Source: Halichondria panicea (lineage: Eukaryota; Porifera; Demospongiae; Suberitida; Halichondriidae). Taken from it: a stretch of DNA of 64,000 bases. The stretch lies in assembly GCF_963675165.1 (NCBI RefSeq), contig NC_087378.1:1419525-1483524 (forward strand), written 5' to 3'. The translations under genes were made by a program, and so were the position numbers. Of the stretch, positions 1-10,623 are shown piece by piece. Under the pieces are notes generated by a model. It searched no databases. It was not told the origin of the DNA and worked only from the letters and a program-made list of their open reading frames with translations. Every line of letters starts with the position of its first letter. Within the stretch, counting starts at the first letter, position 1.

Positions 1-1527
1 TTGGAGCACCTCACAAGCATAGATAGACTCTTGAAACTGTTAGGTGTGGTAATATTTTGTAAATGTATAGAGGTAAGCATTCTTATGGCACAAAGCACAG
101 CAGCAGGAAATAATATAAGCAAATGAAAATGTGGACAATGGACAACTCACAAACTCAGAGTAGGGGCTGATGTAGTACCACTCGACAATAGCATTAGAAG
201 GCAGTTTGTTCGTCTCATTGACAAAAGTGTGTCCATAGTCCGTGGACCTGGTGAGAAATGAAGCTACAATTAACAACTTGTGGACATTCCCCCTACAATG
301 AACATGTACAGTGGAAATAGGTACTCAACATTCTAAGAGTGCCAAACACAACATCCACCGAGAGCGAACACAGAGAGACACTTTTTAAAAGGTGAGTAGT
401 TAGCCCAGCCATAGATATAGAGAGGGACACAGCTTAGCTAAGGTAGTACATGTATATATTCACCTCCACAGCCAGCTCTCAGTGGAGTGACCGTTGACCA
501 CATTCCTAGTGACAATAAAGATGTCCTCTGATGGGTGGCCGGTCCAATGCACCACCGCCTGGTAGTGGTTGTCGTTATCCAGGCGAGCAGTGTAGCCTAT
601 ATTGTTACCGGCTGACTGACGTTTCACCCTGTACAGGGAGGGACACAGAGAAGAGCTCACTACAAAAGCAGCCAATATGAGATGATAATCTAACCAGACC
701 TTTCAAGTCACCAAGAAATCATTACGGTCTCCCACATGCAGCTACCGAAATGAGTTGTCTTTGGTACTCTCAAAAATAGAGGAATTTGATCCGCCATAAA
801 ACTTTGATCTAAAAACACCATATTCTATGAATACTCAGGTTATAGGCCTCCAAAAGGCAGCGAGCAAAATGGAAGTTAGTAGGATTCTATAACGCTTGGT
901 ATGCTATGATTTCTTTCACAGGTATTGGAGTAGACACAAACACAATGTTGTTGACTTTCACTGTGGGAACAGTTGCACTATACGAAATGCACGACCATGT
1001 GAGGTTTATTACTTAGACATAATTATCTATATGGCACACAGCAATCAAATTGTGAACAGGAAGGTATTACATATCCTATAAATCCAACATGCCAGCTGTC
1101 TAGCAAGATAACCTTGCTATTTTAGTATGAATGTGAACCGACTTAGTTTTAAGCATACGATCATTGCTCCTACTGCAAACTTTAATAGGGAGCAGTATCA
1201 CAACAAGTCACAGTCCTAGAGCTAGAGGAGACTGCACTGAGCTATAGCTATATAATATATCATAGCTAAGCAATTACACCACATCAAAGCTTATTAATCA
1301 ACTCATATTTCTAGCCACCTCTTCAGTCCTGATTGCTCCTTGACAGTGAATTCCTTGACCACCTCTTGTAGCTCATCTTCAATGTTCTCACCGTCTGCAA
1401 GCTCAAACACTTGTGGTGTTCTTTGTCCACTTCCCCTCACACCACTGGGACTGTCCTTGGGCCCCCACACTGCACAGCAGCTCTCCCTAACCAGTACAGC
1501 CACTAGCAGCAGGGCATAGAACCTCAT
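1..1527 (-). CDS. SORL1-like VPS10-domain sorting receptor, 5' end (partial)
   Basis: Type I sorting receptor fragment; the family binds cargo through a VPS10 beta-propeller in Golgi and endosomes. Rebuilt exons (minus strand): 1319-1527, 464-628, 151-247, 1-36 (cut by the window edge); all junctions are GT-AG and keep frame. Exon 1 gives a signal peptide (MRFYALLLVAVLV...) and an acidic propeptide-like stretch. The exon 1/2 junction creates LKRVKRQS, a furin-type site just where SorLA is cleaved. The mature start follows with the VPS10 pattern AVVHWTGHPSEDIFIVTR and the Asp-box-like RSTDYGHTFV. The order propeptide, basic site, VVHW, then Asp-box matches SORL1 better than sortilin, but only about 165 residues are visible, so SORL1 versus another VPS10 receptor stays open. 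The 690-bp first intron holds nothing I recognise. Confidence 0.75.
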
Positions 1528-1650
1528 GTCTGTTGATAAGTTGTAGTTGTCGTGTGTTTGTATTTTAACACACACTTGAGACACAAAACCAAGATAATAA
1601 TGGGTGTGGTCGGCCTCTTCGGACACGCCCATTGAATCATGTGATTACTT

Positions 1651-1705
1651 TAGCCTCGATCCCAGGCCGCTCTTCTTCGAAGAGAGGCCTTGTGAAGGAG
1701 GCTAG
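1651..1705. repeat. Short palindromic repeat, TAGCCTCGATYCCAGGCC family
   Basis: Imperfect hairpin lying between the SORL1-like gene and the VOC gene. It starts TAGCCTCGATCCCAGGCC and ends with a complementary GGCCT...GAGGCTA, with a TTCTTCGAAGAA centre. Related copies lie at 26135-26183, 50101-50140 and 52363-52430, so it is an interspersed MITE-like family. Confidence 0.6.
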
Positions 1706-1877
1706 TGATTACTTATGAGCTAACACGAGGCCAATAATAGAGGCAGAACTACCGGAAATTACAGTCATGTCTGTGGGTTTTTTGCAGCATAATTAACATT
1801 GATTAGATACAAAATTAGCTGAGAAAAAAACACAGTTGGTAAATGATGAGAAAAAAATGTTCAAATGTTTGAATGCT

Positions 1878-3101
1878 CTAGGCATTGTTCTTCATAACAG
1901 CCCATTCGAATCCGTAAGGATCTTTGAATATTCCATAGTAGTCACCCCAGAACTGGTCCTTGAGCTCGACCACTTGGGTAGCACCATTGGCCATCGCTTT
2001 CTTCCAAATATCGTCTGGATCAGGCACATTCATATGAGAGAGGTATCCACGAGGTTCACCTTCAGGGCGGGGCTTGAAGTTGTTGCTGCAATCAGAATCG
2101 CAAATGTAGAATACACCGTTATTGACTTCAAGGGTGCAATGCATCACTTTGTTGTCGATGTCAGGGGCGAGAACCATGCTCTTCACTGTAGCTCCAAACA
2201 CACTCTTGATCCAATCAACATGTTTCTCGCATTCTGGAGAGAAGAGATAGGGGATCACACCATTTGGAGATGCAGTGGGCGGCTTGGTGTCACCAGCGAT
2301 AGACCACTCAAAGTCAAACGGATCTTTAACCATTCCTTGCACTTCGCCCCAAAACTGAAGCTTCATTTCATCAGTGACTTTTGCACCCTCTTTAACAGTG
2401 GCATCCCATAGTGTGTGAGGGTCCTGTACTACCAAGTGGCAGAAAAAACGTTTGATTTCTCCACCAATGGCTTTGCGAGCCTCGACAGTTGGCATCCCAG
2501 AAACATCGGATGTGTAGATAGGAGCACCATTCACCTCCAGCATGCAATGCTGCACAAGATTGTCGTCAGAACGATAGATACCTTTCTTGACAGCACCCAA
2601 AGCCTTTTCCATCCATTCAATGTGTTTCTCACACTCTCCATCAGGGAGAAAGAGGTAAGGAATAACTCCTGGCTTCCTGCATGCACTAGCCTTTGCAATG
2701 CCCCAGTTGAAACCAAAAGGATCTCGAAAGCAACCAAGCTCGCCGCCATAGTACTGTTTCTTCAGATCAAAGACAACAGTGGAGCCATTTTCCATCGCTT
2801 TCTTCCAGACAGGATAGGGGTCTTCAAGCTCAACATGGCACCAAAAGCCATGGGTATCTTGAATTTCATCGTCATTTGCAGTTGGTTCTTGGTCCATACA
2901 TTTGGTGTCGGCAAGGTAGACAATGCCATCGTTGACAACCATGGAAACGTGCATGACTTTGGACTTGTTTTTGGTGCGAAACATCTCGACTTGTCGTGCT
3001 CCGAATACGTTCTTGAGCCATTCGATATGTTTATCGCAGGCCGGAGAGAGAATGTAAGCAACAACATTCGGGGGCTTGGGATTTTCGGTTGAGTTAGACA
3101 T
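1878..3101 (-). CDS. Triple VOC (glyoxalase/PhnB-like) domain protein, 407 aa
   Basis: One uninterrupted coding exon of 407 residues with three tandem vicinal-oxygen-chelate modules of about 130 residues each. They begin near residues 12 (VVAYILSPACDKHIEW), 145 (GVIPYLFLPDGECEKHIEW) and 280 (GVIPYLFSPECEKHVDW). Each ends with a motif of the type W-G-x-x-x-G-x-x-K/R-D-P-x-G/D-F-x-W, typical of PhnB/YdcI-like glyoxalase-fold proteins. No signal peptide, so probably cytosolic; substrate unknown. This clade is best known from bacteria and is often misnamed 3-demethylubiquinone methyltransferase. An intronless reading frame among intron-rich neighbours could mean horizontal origin or retroposition, but both are inference. 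A 5'UTR intron probably ends at a CAG acceptor near 3137, just upstream of the ATG. The long opposite-strand frames here are shadows. Confidence 0.85.
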   Translation of the reverse strand: MSNSTENPKPPNVVAYILSPACDKHIEWLKNVFGARQVEMFRTKNKSKVMHVSMVVNDGIVYLADTKCMDQEPTANDDEIQDTHGFWCHVELEDPYPVWKKAMENGSTVVFDLKKQYYGGELGCFRDPFGFNWGIAKASACRKPGVIPYLFLPDGECEKHIEWMEKALGAVKKGIYRSDDNLVQHCMLEVNGAPIYTSDVSGMPTVEARKAIGGEIKRFFCHLVVQDPHTLWDATVKEGAKVTDEMKLQFWGEVQGMVKDPFDFEWSIAGDTKPPTASPNGVIPYLFSPECEKHVDWIKSVFGATVKSMVLAPDIDNKVMHCTLEVNNGVFYICDSDCSNNFKPRPEGEPRGYLSHMNVPDPDDIWKKAMANGATQVVELKDQFWGDYYGIFKDPYGFEWAVMKNNA

Positions 3102-3256
3102 GGTGGATGGTTGTCACGTACTGTAGCTTAATAGACCTGCATGCAGGGGAAGAGAGATCATGTCAATATAATATTATAGCTATGCATGACCACATGGCAT
3201 GCAAAACCTTGGCTTCTTAGCTACAGCATCCTATGAGTCCTTTTTGGCACTTACTT

Positions 3257-4811
3257 CATAGATAGAAAAGGGAGGGATTGGAAACGAATCACGTGTGCCG
3301 AACACTCCTTGTCTGCCGGAAGCATAGATCAAAGAGGGAAGTGATCACTACTTATACTTCCTCAAAATAAAAATTGTGTTCCAGCCAGCTGATTTCGAGT
3401 ATATGGCTTTCTAGTTCTCAAGAATGGCTTTCTAGCTCAGGTCTACATTTGCACTGTACAATGGAAAGTAGTGCTCCGGCTCCATTTCAGAGTAAGTGAT
3501 GTTGAACTGTTTGTTAATAATAAATAATAATTAATTACTTTCCATTTACTTTCTTTCCTTTTCATGTAAATGCAGGTAGGTTTAAGGAAGCTTTTATGAC
3601 TGTTTTGACAGAGAGTACATAGATTCAAAGCTTCATCACCAGAGGAAGCAGTTGCCCTCAACACAGCTTCTGCGTTGATAGTTAATTTCGTTGGAGGGTT
3701 CTGAACATAGTGTGATGGTTCGGGCTGAAATTCTACTCAGAATTGAAGTCGTGACACTCTGCAGCATCATTTAATTATCATGCACAGTTAAATTTATAGA
3801 ATTGAACAATTATTTATCACAGTTAAGAATTGAACATGTGAATGTGATTGAATTAACATGTGAACAATTGATTTCTCTATACATTATGCTGCCTTCTTTT
3901 GGGAAGGGGTTATTCTCATCACCTAGCTGCAATGGTCGTCTTCTATTGTCTTTCAGCAGTTGCCTCTAATTGTTGCACATGTGCTGTTGATCACCCGAAG
4001 AGCCTGTGTTCTTAGCAAATTCACTAACATTCGGGTTCTCGTTGGATTTACCCCTCTGTCTTTGTTGGCCAATTTAACGGGGTCCTGGCACAACCTGTTG
4101 CTGATGACTCCAGGTATTGTGAACAGATATCTAACCATCTCCACAAATGACCTCACTGCAGGTATTGTTATAAAAGTATAGTGTGGGCAATAATCAGTAT
4201 AGCATGCTTACCAGTAATCCTAAATTCATTCTTTTGTGAATGACGATTCAAAATTTTCACGGCATTTCTGTAAGTGCAAACAAAGACAATGCAAAACTTC
4301 AAATACTCCTCTAACAGTATATTAGCAGAATATATTCAACTAGCCCTTTTTAGAGATGAAAAAAGGAGACAAAAAACACTCCTGAAATACTTTATTTATT
4401 GATATAGTACAAAAGTTTCACTTGTATCATTCAAAAAGTAATACTTACGCAAAGCACTAGGACCCAAGTATACAGTTTGACACAGGTACAAACTGCAAAT
4501 CAGCTTTACATATGTGCTAGAGGGAGACATAATTTTGACTATCACCTTACCCTACAAAACTGGCCTATTATTCTGCTTCAACTCTACTGAAGTAAGTTTC
4601 TAACTTACCAGGTATGAATACAGTTAAGCCACGGACATCTGGCCTAACCCAGAAGTCTAAGTTAGACTCTAACAACGTCTGCAAGAACTGAGTCAGAGAA
4701 AATCTTTGTTACAATCCCGCCAGAACGTGATTACGTAACAAGACAAGGAGTGTTTCAACGGATATCATTGAAATTGTCGTTCGTTTCCAATCCCTCCCTC
4801 TTCTATCTATG
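3257..4811 (-). mobile_element. P-like DNA transposon, degenerate, with TIRs and TSD
   Basis: A 1555-bp element. Its ends are inverted copies starting CATAGATAGAA: about 31 bp match with one mismatch (3257-3287 against 4811-4781). A further inner inverted match, AACACTCCTTGTCT, lies at both ends. The 7-bp direct repeat CTTACTT flanks it at 3250-3256 and 4812-4818, as expected for a target-site duplication. Long TIRs plus subterminal repeats and a P/THAP9-type transposase fragment inside (3953-4156, minus) point to the P superfamily, although that family usually makes 8-bp duplications. The coding part is clearly decayed. It sits between a possible noncoding first exon (4834-4867) and the coding exon of the VOC gene. 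Confidence 0.7.
3953..4156 (-). pseudogene. P-element/THAP9-like transposase fragment
   Basis: Open stretch of 67 codons whose 3' half resembles the conserved block of P-type transposases. A 'CQDP' motif follows a short loop in place of the usual L-N/S-Q-D-x-L-E-x-F-F, and then NLLRTQALRVINSTC, matching the N-T-Q-A-L-R-V-I/V signature. Flanking parts of the transposase are not recognisable, so this is a decayed remnant of the element that carries it. Confidence 0.6.
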
Positions 4812-4833
4812 CTTACTTTATCTACACACTTAC

Positions 4834-4899
4834 CGAGTTTTGTGAATAGACGCTGGTGTCAGTGAGAGATGCAGGAGACAGAGACTTGCTGCTTAAATA
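4834..4899 (-). promoter_or_regulatory. Possible TATA box and noncoding first exon of the VOC gene
   Basis: Reading the minus strand, a TATTTAA box (4893-4899) is followed about 30 bp later by a GC-richer stretch. That stretch ends at a strong splice donor, CTCG|GTAAGTG, at 4834/4833. The first downstream acceptor before the VOC ATG is the CAG near 3137. If used, the intron would contain the whole P-like element. A second TATA-like AAGTATAAG near 3345-3355, inside the element's left end, is an alternative start. Inference only. Confidence 0.35.
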
Positions 4900-5264
4900 C
4901 CCAAATTACTGCACACTCGACCTTGCACTGGACATGTAGCACAAGACATAATAATAATACAAGTTGTACCATGCCTGGCCCATAACCCACACAAAAGGAA
5001 ACAGTCCTGCTCAAGTTGTAGCATGCCTTACCCATACACCCACAAATGTCGTTAATTAAATTTGCTCTATCACAATATCAGCAGCTCAGCTGATGAAATT
5101 ATAGCACAAATCAACACAGTGTCACTGATAAATAGTACAATCATGTAAGTGGAATGGATGATGATGATAAGTAAAGTTAGCACAAAAATCACAAACAGAA
5201 AAAAATCACAAACAGAAATGATACACAAAAATCATAGCTAGTTAAAAATGCAATAACGTTCAGT

Positions 5265-8200
5265 TCATGTCATCATGCACACATTGGAGTGCTGATGACA
5301 ACGCAGAACACTGTTCTTGTCTTGTAATGTCTTCAGCAGGGGGAGTTTGAGTGACACTTTCTTGCAACATTCTTCTCCTACAATCACAGCGAGCGAATCG
5401 CATAAACAAAGGAGTTCTTTGGAAGCCAATACAAAAGCAGGACCATTTTGTTGTCTCTCTTTCACTTCTTGCTTGATGAGCTCTATCAGTTGTGGGATCA
5501 CTCCTGAGGCAATGTAGATGGCTCTGTTGGCAGTGACATCTTCACAGAGTGTGGTCATTCGTGTGAGAACTTCGGGGCAGTTGAATAACTCATCAGTAAC
5601 ATCACTGGCAATACAGATGGCAGACAGGTCTCTTTTCCCGAGTGTGAGTCCATTTGGGAGGTGGAACTTGACGTAATTTGGTGACGTTTTATCGACTGGT
5701 TTCTTCAGAATGTTCAGCTTGCAGCGTAGAGGGAGACTGCATAGTACTGCAAGTAAAACTTGAGCAAAGTTGCTTCCAAGTGGAAACTCTCGTGAGCTGG
5801 GTGTGAGCAAAGGGTCGTCTGTACCCATGGCAATGTAATTTCTCCCGGTACAGTCCACACATTGAAAGTTGACAGACTTCAATAAAGGAACACGTCTGAC
5901 GTCCATTGAACCGTACTGGTACTTGACACGACTTGTGCGCCGGATTTTGTTTGTGTACCCGATGAGTGCTACTGATTGTGTGGGGGATTCACTCTGAATA
6001 GTCTTCATAGTACGTGTTCTTGACCTCATCATTGACCAATCGGGAGAAACGAAAGTTCCAGGAGATATGAGATGAAGTCCAGTGTAAGCATCCTCCGGCA
6101 GTTGAATCTTCTCCTCAGTAGAGCACAAGTGTTTCCATAAGCGAATTTGTCCAGTCAGTTGGTTGGTGTAATCTTCAAGGCTTTCTGGAAGTGAAGACTT
6201 CAAAAACAAGAGCATAGACGAGTTCTTGTCTTCCAGAGACTCAGAGGTGTATTCTCCATGAAAGTGTTGGGTAATTTCCCGGGCAGGGAGCTGGTCAAGA
6301 TCACAGTGAGGGTAAAGGATCACCTTGCCAGAGAAGAGATCGCAAAATTGTGGTAGTTTTGGTTTGGGGGGTTCAGCTTGAGGAGAGGCTATCCCATTTA
6401 GTGCATACGGTGGAGGGGGTTGAACGGTAGAGGTCTTTCGATAATTAGCGTCCCAGAAATCCACGCTCACACTCAAAATCTCGAAAATTTTCTGCCAGTA
6501 GAGAAACTGCTCTCTTGAGATACTATCGCTGGTAACCATGAGAATGTCCCCTAGTTGAGAGGCCTCGCTTGGGGGGGAGTAAGCCGGGGAGATTCGAATC
6601 TCTTTGGAACGATATTCGATTCGTTTGCCTTTAAAGTAAAGCACAGCTTGCCACACACACGTATCACAAAGTTCAGCTAGTGGGTCCATTTGCACAGCAA
6701 ATGATATCATGACAGTCTCTCCAGGTTTAATCTGATTGACTTCGATAAATAGACTATCTCTCTCCAGAGAATCAAATGTAACATTGTGTGTTTTATTTTC
6801 GTCGCTGCTTGATTGTCCAATAACACCAATCGGAATTAATCGTGCGTCCATGTGAACTCGAACTAATGCACTTCCATACGAATCAGGACAACTGCCGTAC
6901 GTTACATTGGAGGTGTTTTCGATGCCAATATCCAGGGTAGTCACTTCACCACGACTGACGTTGCTTCTGGACAGAGCAAAGGGAAGCTTGATAGGGTAGG
7001 TAACGCGAATGTTCTTCTCTAAAGACGATTTCTCGAAAGGTCTTCCTAGCAGCTCAACTCGAGGTGTGAAGGAGGCTTCTGTCGAGAATGGGCCTGGTTC
7101 GTTCACAGGAGCAAGGTCGAATATCCGTCCACAAAATGTAAAAGGCACTGAGAAGGTTTCGTTGGGGGGGATTTCTGGTAGTGTGTAGACGGTGTCTTCA
7201 AATCTAATAGTTTCAGATGAGGGGAAGAAAAGCTTGCAGCCTTCAGGTAAAGGGAGACCACCACTATTTTTCACGACAACATCCTCGATTGATATCCTCT
7301 GGTTGGGTTCGTAGACACCATCATTGACACCAGGTGTGACCGTTAGTGAGGTGATCTCAGCATCGTATCTTGTGCCAGCTTCATGTAACACCTTTCCAAT
7401 GTTTGATTGAATCACCCACAAAATGCCTCCATTCGAACCAGGTTTTCCATCATTTCCTACACGTCCATTGTTTCCAGCCGATCCAGTCATACCAGGTTTG
7501 CCTCTCAGGCCGACAGACGAGCTCCTTGGTGATGGTGGGGTGCCGCCGGGGCTCGAAGATGGTCCCCCGTCTCCGCCAAATCCTCTCGTTCCGCCTTCTC
7601 CCGATTTTCCACCAGTTCCACCTTTACCAGGTTTCCCAGCTTTACAGTTAACTTCAACAAGCATCAAAAGTCGTGGGTCTTGAGTCTGAATCACACAAGC
7701 TCCTCCGTTGCCAGCGTTGCCTCCGGCTCCTCCGTGTCCACCGGTTCCACCCATTCCTCCATCACCACCGTGACCTCCGTCTCCGTCCGGACCTCCCCTA
7801 CCGCCATCACCACCGGCACCACCATCACCACCCACACCACCGTCACCACCGTTACCACCGTCTCCACCATGACAGTCCATAACCATCACATACTCGCAAT
7901 TATCGCCACCAAGTTTCGCAGTGGTTGACATACTCAAAGAATCAGTCACTTTCAATTTCGTAGCATCTCCAGACACGTTTAGTATGAGTGTGTTTCCATC
8001 TTTGCCACAGGTTCCTGGAGAGGAAGACATTGGTTAAAATCACAAAGAGCAGGGGCCAAATTATGGTCAGCAATTAGTAAATGGGTATAACCTAGCAAGT
8101 GCTCTAACAGGAAGCCACAACATACCTGAGCTGCCTGTTTGGCCTACTGTTCCTGGGAAGCCATTAGAACCATCGGCTCCAGAGGTGTGATTGAATCCGA

Positions 8201-10623
8201 TCCCCACTGCTTCATGTTCTCCATTAGCTCCTCTCTCTCCATCTCTGCCACAACTCCCGGCTAGTCCATCAGCACCGCTTGCCTCGAGGATGAGCCCGGC
8301 TGGCTTCATGGCTGCTCTTGTTGATGTAGCTGTAATCACTTGGGCATCTTTGCATAAGTCTGGGAGTGAATCTTGTTCTGAGGTGACATTCACACTGCCA
8401 GTGTAAGGAAGCTGCTTCTGATTGATAACTTGTGCTGGAGAGGAAGGAGGTCGAGGGTCTTGTAGGAATGATGTTTTCCTTTCGTGATCGAGGAAATAGT
8501 AAAAGTTATCTTGAGGCACCCAGATGGCTTGTTGACATGGTTCCAAACCGACTTCTGTGCCATAGCCTAGACTGACTGGTGAATGTACTGGGTCACCGTG
8601 AGGTGGTAGAAAAGTGTCATTTTTTGGTCTCCTTGTGCGTGGACTTGTGGGACCAACAGACTCCAATGATTGATACACGGGTAGCTGCTCTCCAGGGAAG
8701 TCGATCTGAGCAATAGGTTGGCAAACACCTTCAGGTAGATAGAACTCTCTTGATAATTTTGTCATTGTTGAAACATAAGTTGGAGCTTTTCTCGTAGATA
8801 GTGTGGACCGTTGTCTGTTAGACCTACTGTCATAACTTCTCCGTCTCGTAAAAAGTTCATTTGTAGGTGGTCCATCAGTTAGCATTGTGATCTCTAAACT
8901 ATCATCTGAGTTTTGAGTGAACAGACCAGGTCCTTTGCCACAAAGAGCTGCCATAAAATTTCTTTGCTGCACAATGTTCTCTGCACGGAACATACACAGA
9001 TCAGCACCAGTGGAAGAGTCGCATACATTGAAGGACATGAAATCACGACTTGAAGGGTCTTTGCCAAAAGTGTTCAGAAAGATGTTTGGGTTTGATTTCG
9101 GTACAGTTAGCAATCGTTTGTGTACATCACTGATTCTGTCGACAGTTGATTTGGACTTGAGAACATGATACACATTTGATCGTCGGTTATCTGTGCAAAT
9201 TGAGAAAAAAAAAATGAGTGAAAATCTGTTGCAAACCAGACTACTACATAATATTACATAATTGTATGCACACTGCTTGTGATAATTATTGCAACTGATG
9301 CATGCATGACATTCTCGATAATTACAGAATGGCACATTAATATGAAACAGAGCACTCTGAAATAGAATACATGTAGTACCAGCAACCTACACACTGTACA
9401 TGTAGTACCAGCAACCTACACACTGTACATGTACAGTAGAACCTCGATTATCCGGACACCTTGGTTCCAGAAGCAGGCCGGATAAGTGAATATGCCGGAT
9501 AATCAAATAGATAAACCACGCCTTGATCCACCCACTTTATTGATAAACAGCAGTGCCACATGATTGTATGCGCATGCGCAGAAGATAAGCAGGCATGTAT
9601 CCATGGTAACAGCTGCAACGCGCATGCGCGTTTGAGGGACACGCCCATTTTCTGATCTGATAACAAGAAAACTGCCAAGCCGGATAATCGAGGTTCCGGA
9701 TAATGGAGGGCCGGATAATCGAGGTTCTACTGTAGTACCAGCAACCTACACACTGTACATGTAATACCAGCAACCTACACACTGTACATGTAGTACCAGC
9801 AGTACCTACACACTGTATGTGCAGAATAAACAGGATAAGCTGACTATCTGGTCATCTTAATAAAAAGTTATTTGCACACAACAATCACTGAGAGGGTTAT
9901 TTGATCAGAGATGTTACCGTCGACGGACAAATCAAATCACGCTAATCGTTGCTATCACGCTAACACCAACATTATATATATTATATATTTATTATTAGCA
10001 CTATGAATACTACAGGGAATGGTCACTGCAGTCATAGATTGAAGAGTCTGCAATATAGCAACCCGATGTGGTTTCTTATCTTCTTATCTTCTCTAGCCAG
10101 CTGACCAATGAATAGCCACTGATATCAAATCAACAGCCTAACAGGTGCTAGTCTGCACTTGTATGGCTTACAATACTAGACTGTGATATATATCTACACA
10201 GCTAGCTAGCTACAGCATGCAGTATCTACAGTACAGGAACAGTGCAGTTCGTTAGCGTTACATTTATCTCGCAAATCAAACTTGCTAACCCCATCAATCC
10301 AATAGTAAGTCATAACTAAGTATACAATGAAACAATGAAAACAAAATAAGTATCATACCTGCTGCAATTCTGAACCATCTTTTCTTCCATCCTTTGAGTG
10401 CTCCCAGTTTCCCCAATGCTCTGTACTCCAGTGGTCCCTCATAGGAGTGAATGCGACCCTCCAGCTCCTCCAGACCCAGTGATGGTACCACCATCTCCTC
10501 TACCTCAGGCTCGCCTACACTCTCTAAACGGTAGCTGGAACCCATTGAGCTGGTGCTAGAGCTTGTAGATCTTGAAGTTCTTGTGTTTAGGCTTGTACTT
10601 GTCTGGTCGCTCATTACTGTCAA
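5265..10623 (-). CDS. Large PH-like / WW-like / glycine-rich multidomain protein, about 1359 aa
   Basis: Not a gene I recognise. Exons (minus): 10359-10623, 8126-9190, 5265-8014; phases agree across both introns. Residues 1-60 are Ser/Thr-rich. A PH-like fold is suggested by LKGWKKRWFRI ending exon 1 and continuing with SNVYHVLKSKS... and LCMFRAENIVQQRNFMAALC in exon 2. A WW-like stretch follows (NFYYFLDHERKTSFLQDPRP), though I cannot place both signature tryptophans. From about residue 400 to 640 the chain is glycine-rich, first collagen-like and then a run of GGDGG/GGNGG/GGVGG units (about 7600-7870). The last 700 residues hold two or more beta-rich segments of unknown type and a hydrophobic C-terminal region. 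There is no signal peptide or clear TM helix, so cytoplasmic is most likely. Intron 1 holds the array and MITE described separately. Confidence 0.75.
9368..9815. repeat. 29-bp tandem array split by a transposon
   Basis: Units of the type GTACCAGCAACCTACACACTGTACATGTA repeat head to tail on both sides of the MITE at 9434-9732: about two units left, about three right, the last diverging. The array lies in intron 1 of the glycine-rich gene. Confidence 0.8.
9434..9732. mobile_element. Tc1/mariner-pogo-type MITE with TA duplication
   Basis: A 299-bp non-coding element bounded by TA dinucleotides (9432-9433 and 9733-9734). Terminal inverted repeats are CAGTAGAACCTCGATTATCC at the left and its complement at the right, where the CCGGATAAT motif recurs three times. 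Pogo/Tigger-like ends and TA target site. It carries no transposase. It lies exactly inside one unit of the surrounding tandem array, so the empty site can be read directly. Confidence 0.85.

Noticed and set aside
896-1081. Plus-strand frame of 61 codons
   Set aside because: Lies in intron 1 of the SORL1-like gene, no start context, no similarity or splice partner.
1303-1632. 109-residue frame as a stand-alone secreted protein
   Set aside because: Its stop is just past a good donor (AG|GTGGCT at 1318); splicing to 628 creates the furin-type junction and continues into the VPS10 domain.
2415-3092. Long plus-strand reading frame (225 codons) opposite the VOC gene, with a neighbour at 1836-2411
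   Set aside because: They are antisense shadows of the VOC gene; translations show no family features, while the minus frame has three clear repeats.
7370-7928. Several plus-strand frames rich in Pro, His, Thr or Ser
   Set aside because: Complement of the glycine-repeat codons of the minus-strand gene; low-complexity artefacts.
9371-9815. Regularly spaced repeats that could suggest a CRISPR-like array
   Set aside because: Units are contiguous tandem copies without unique spacers, in an animal-type intron, split by a MITE.
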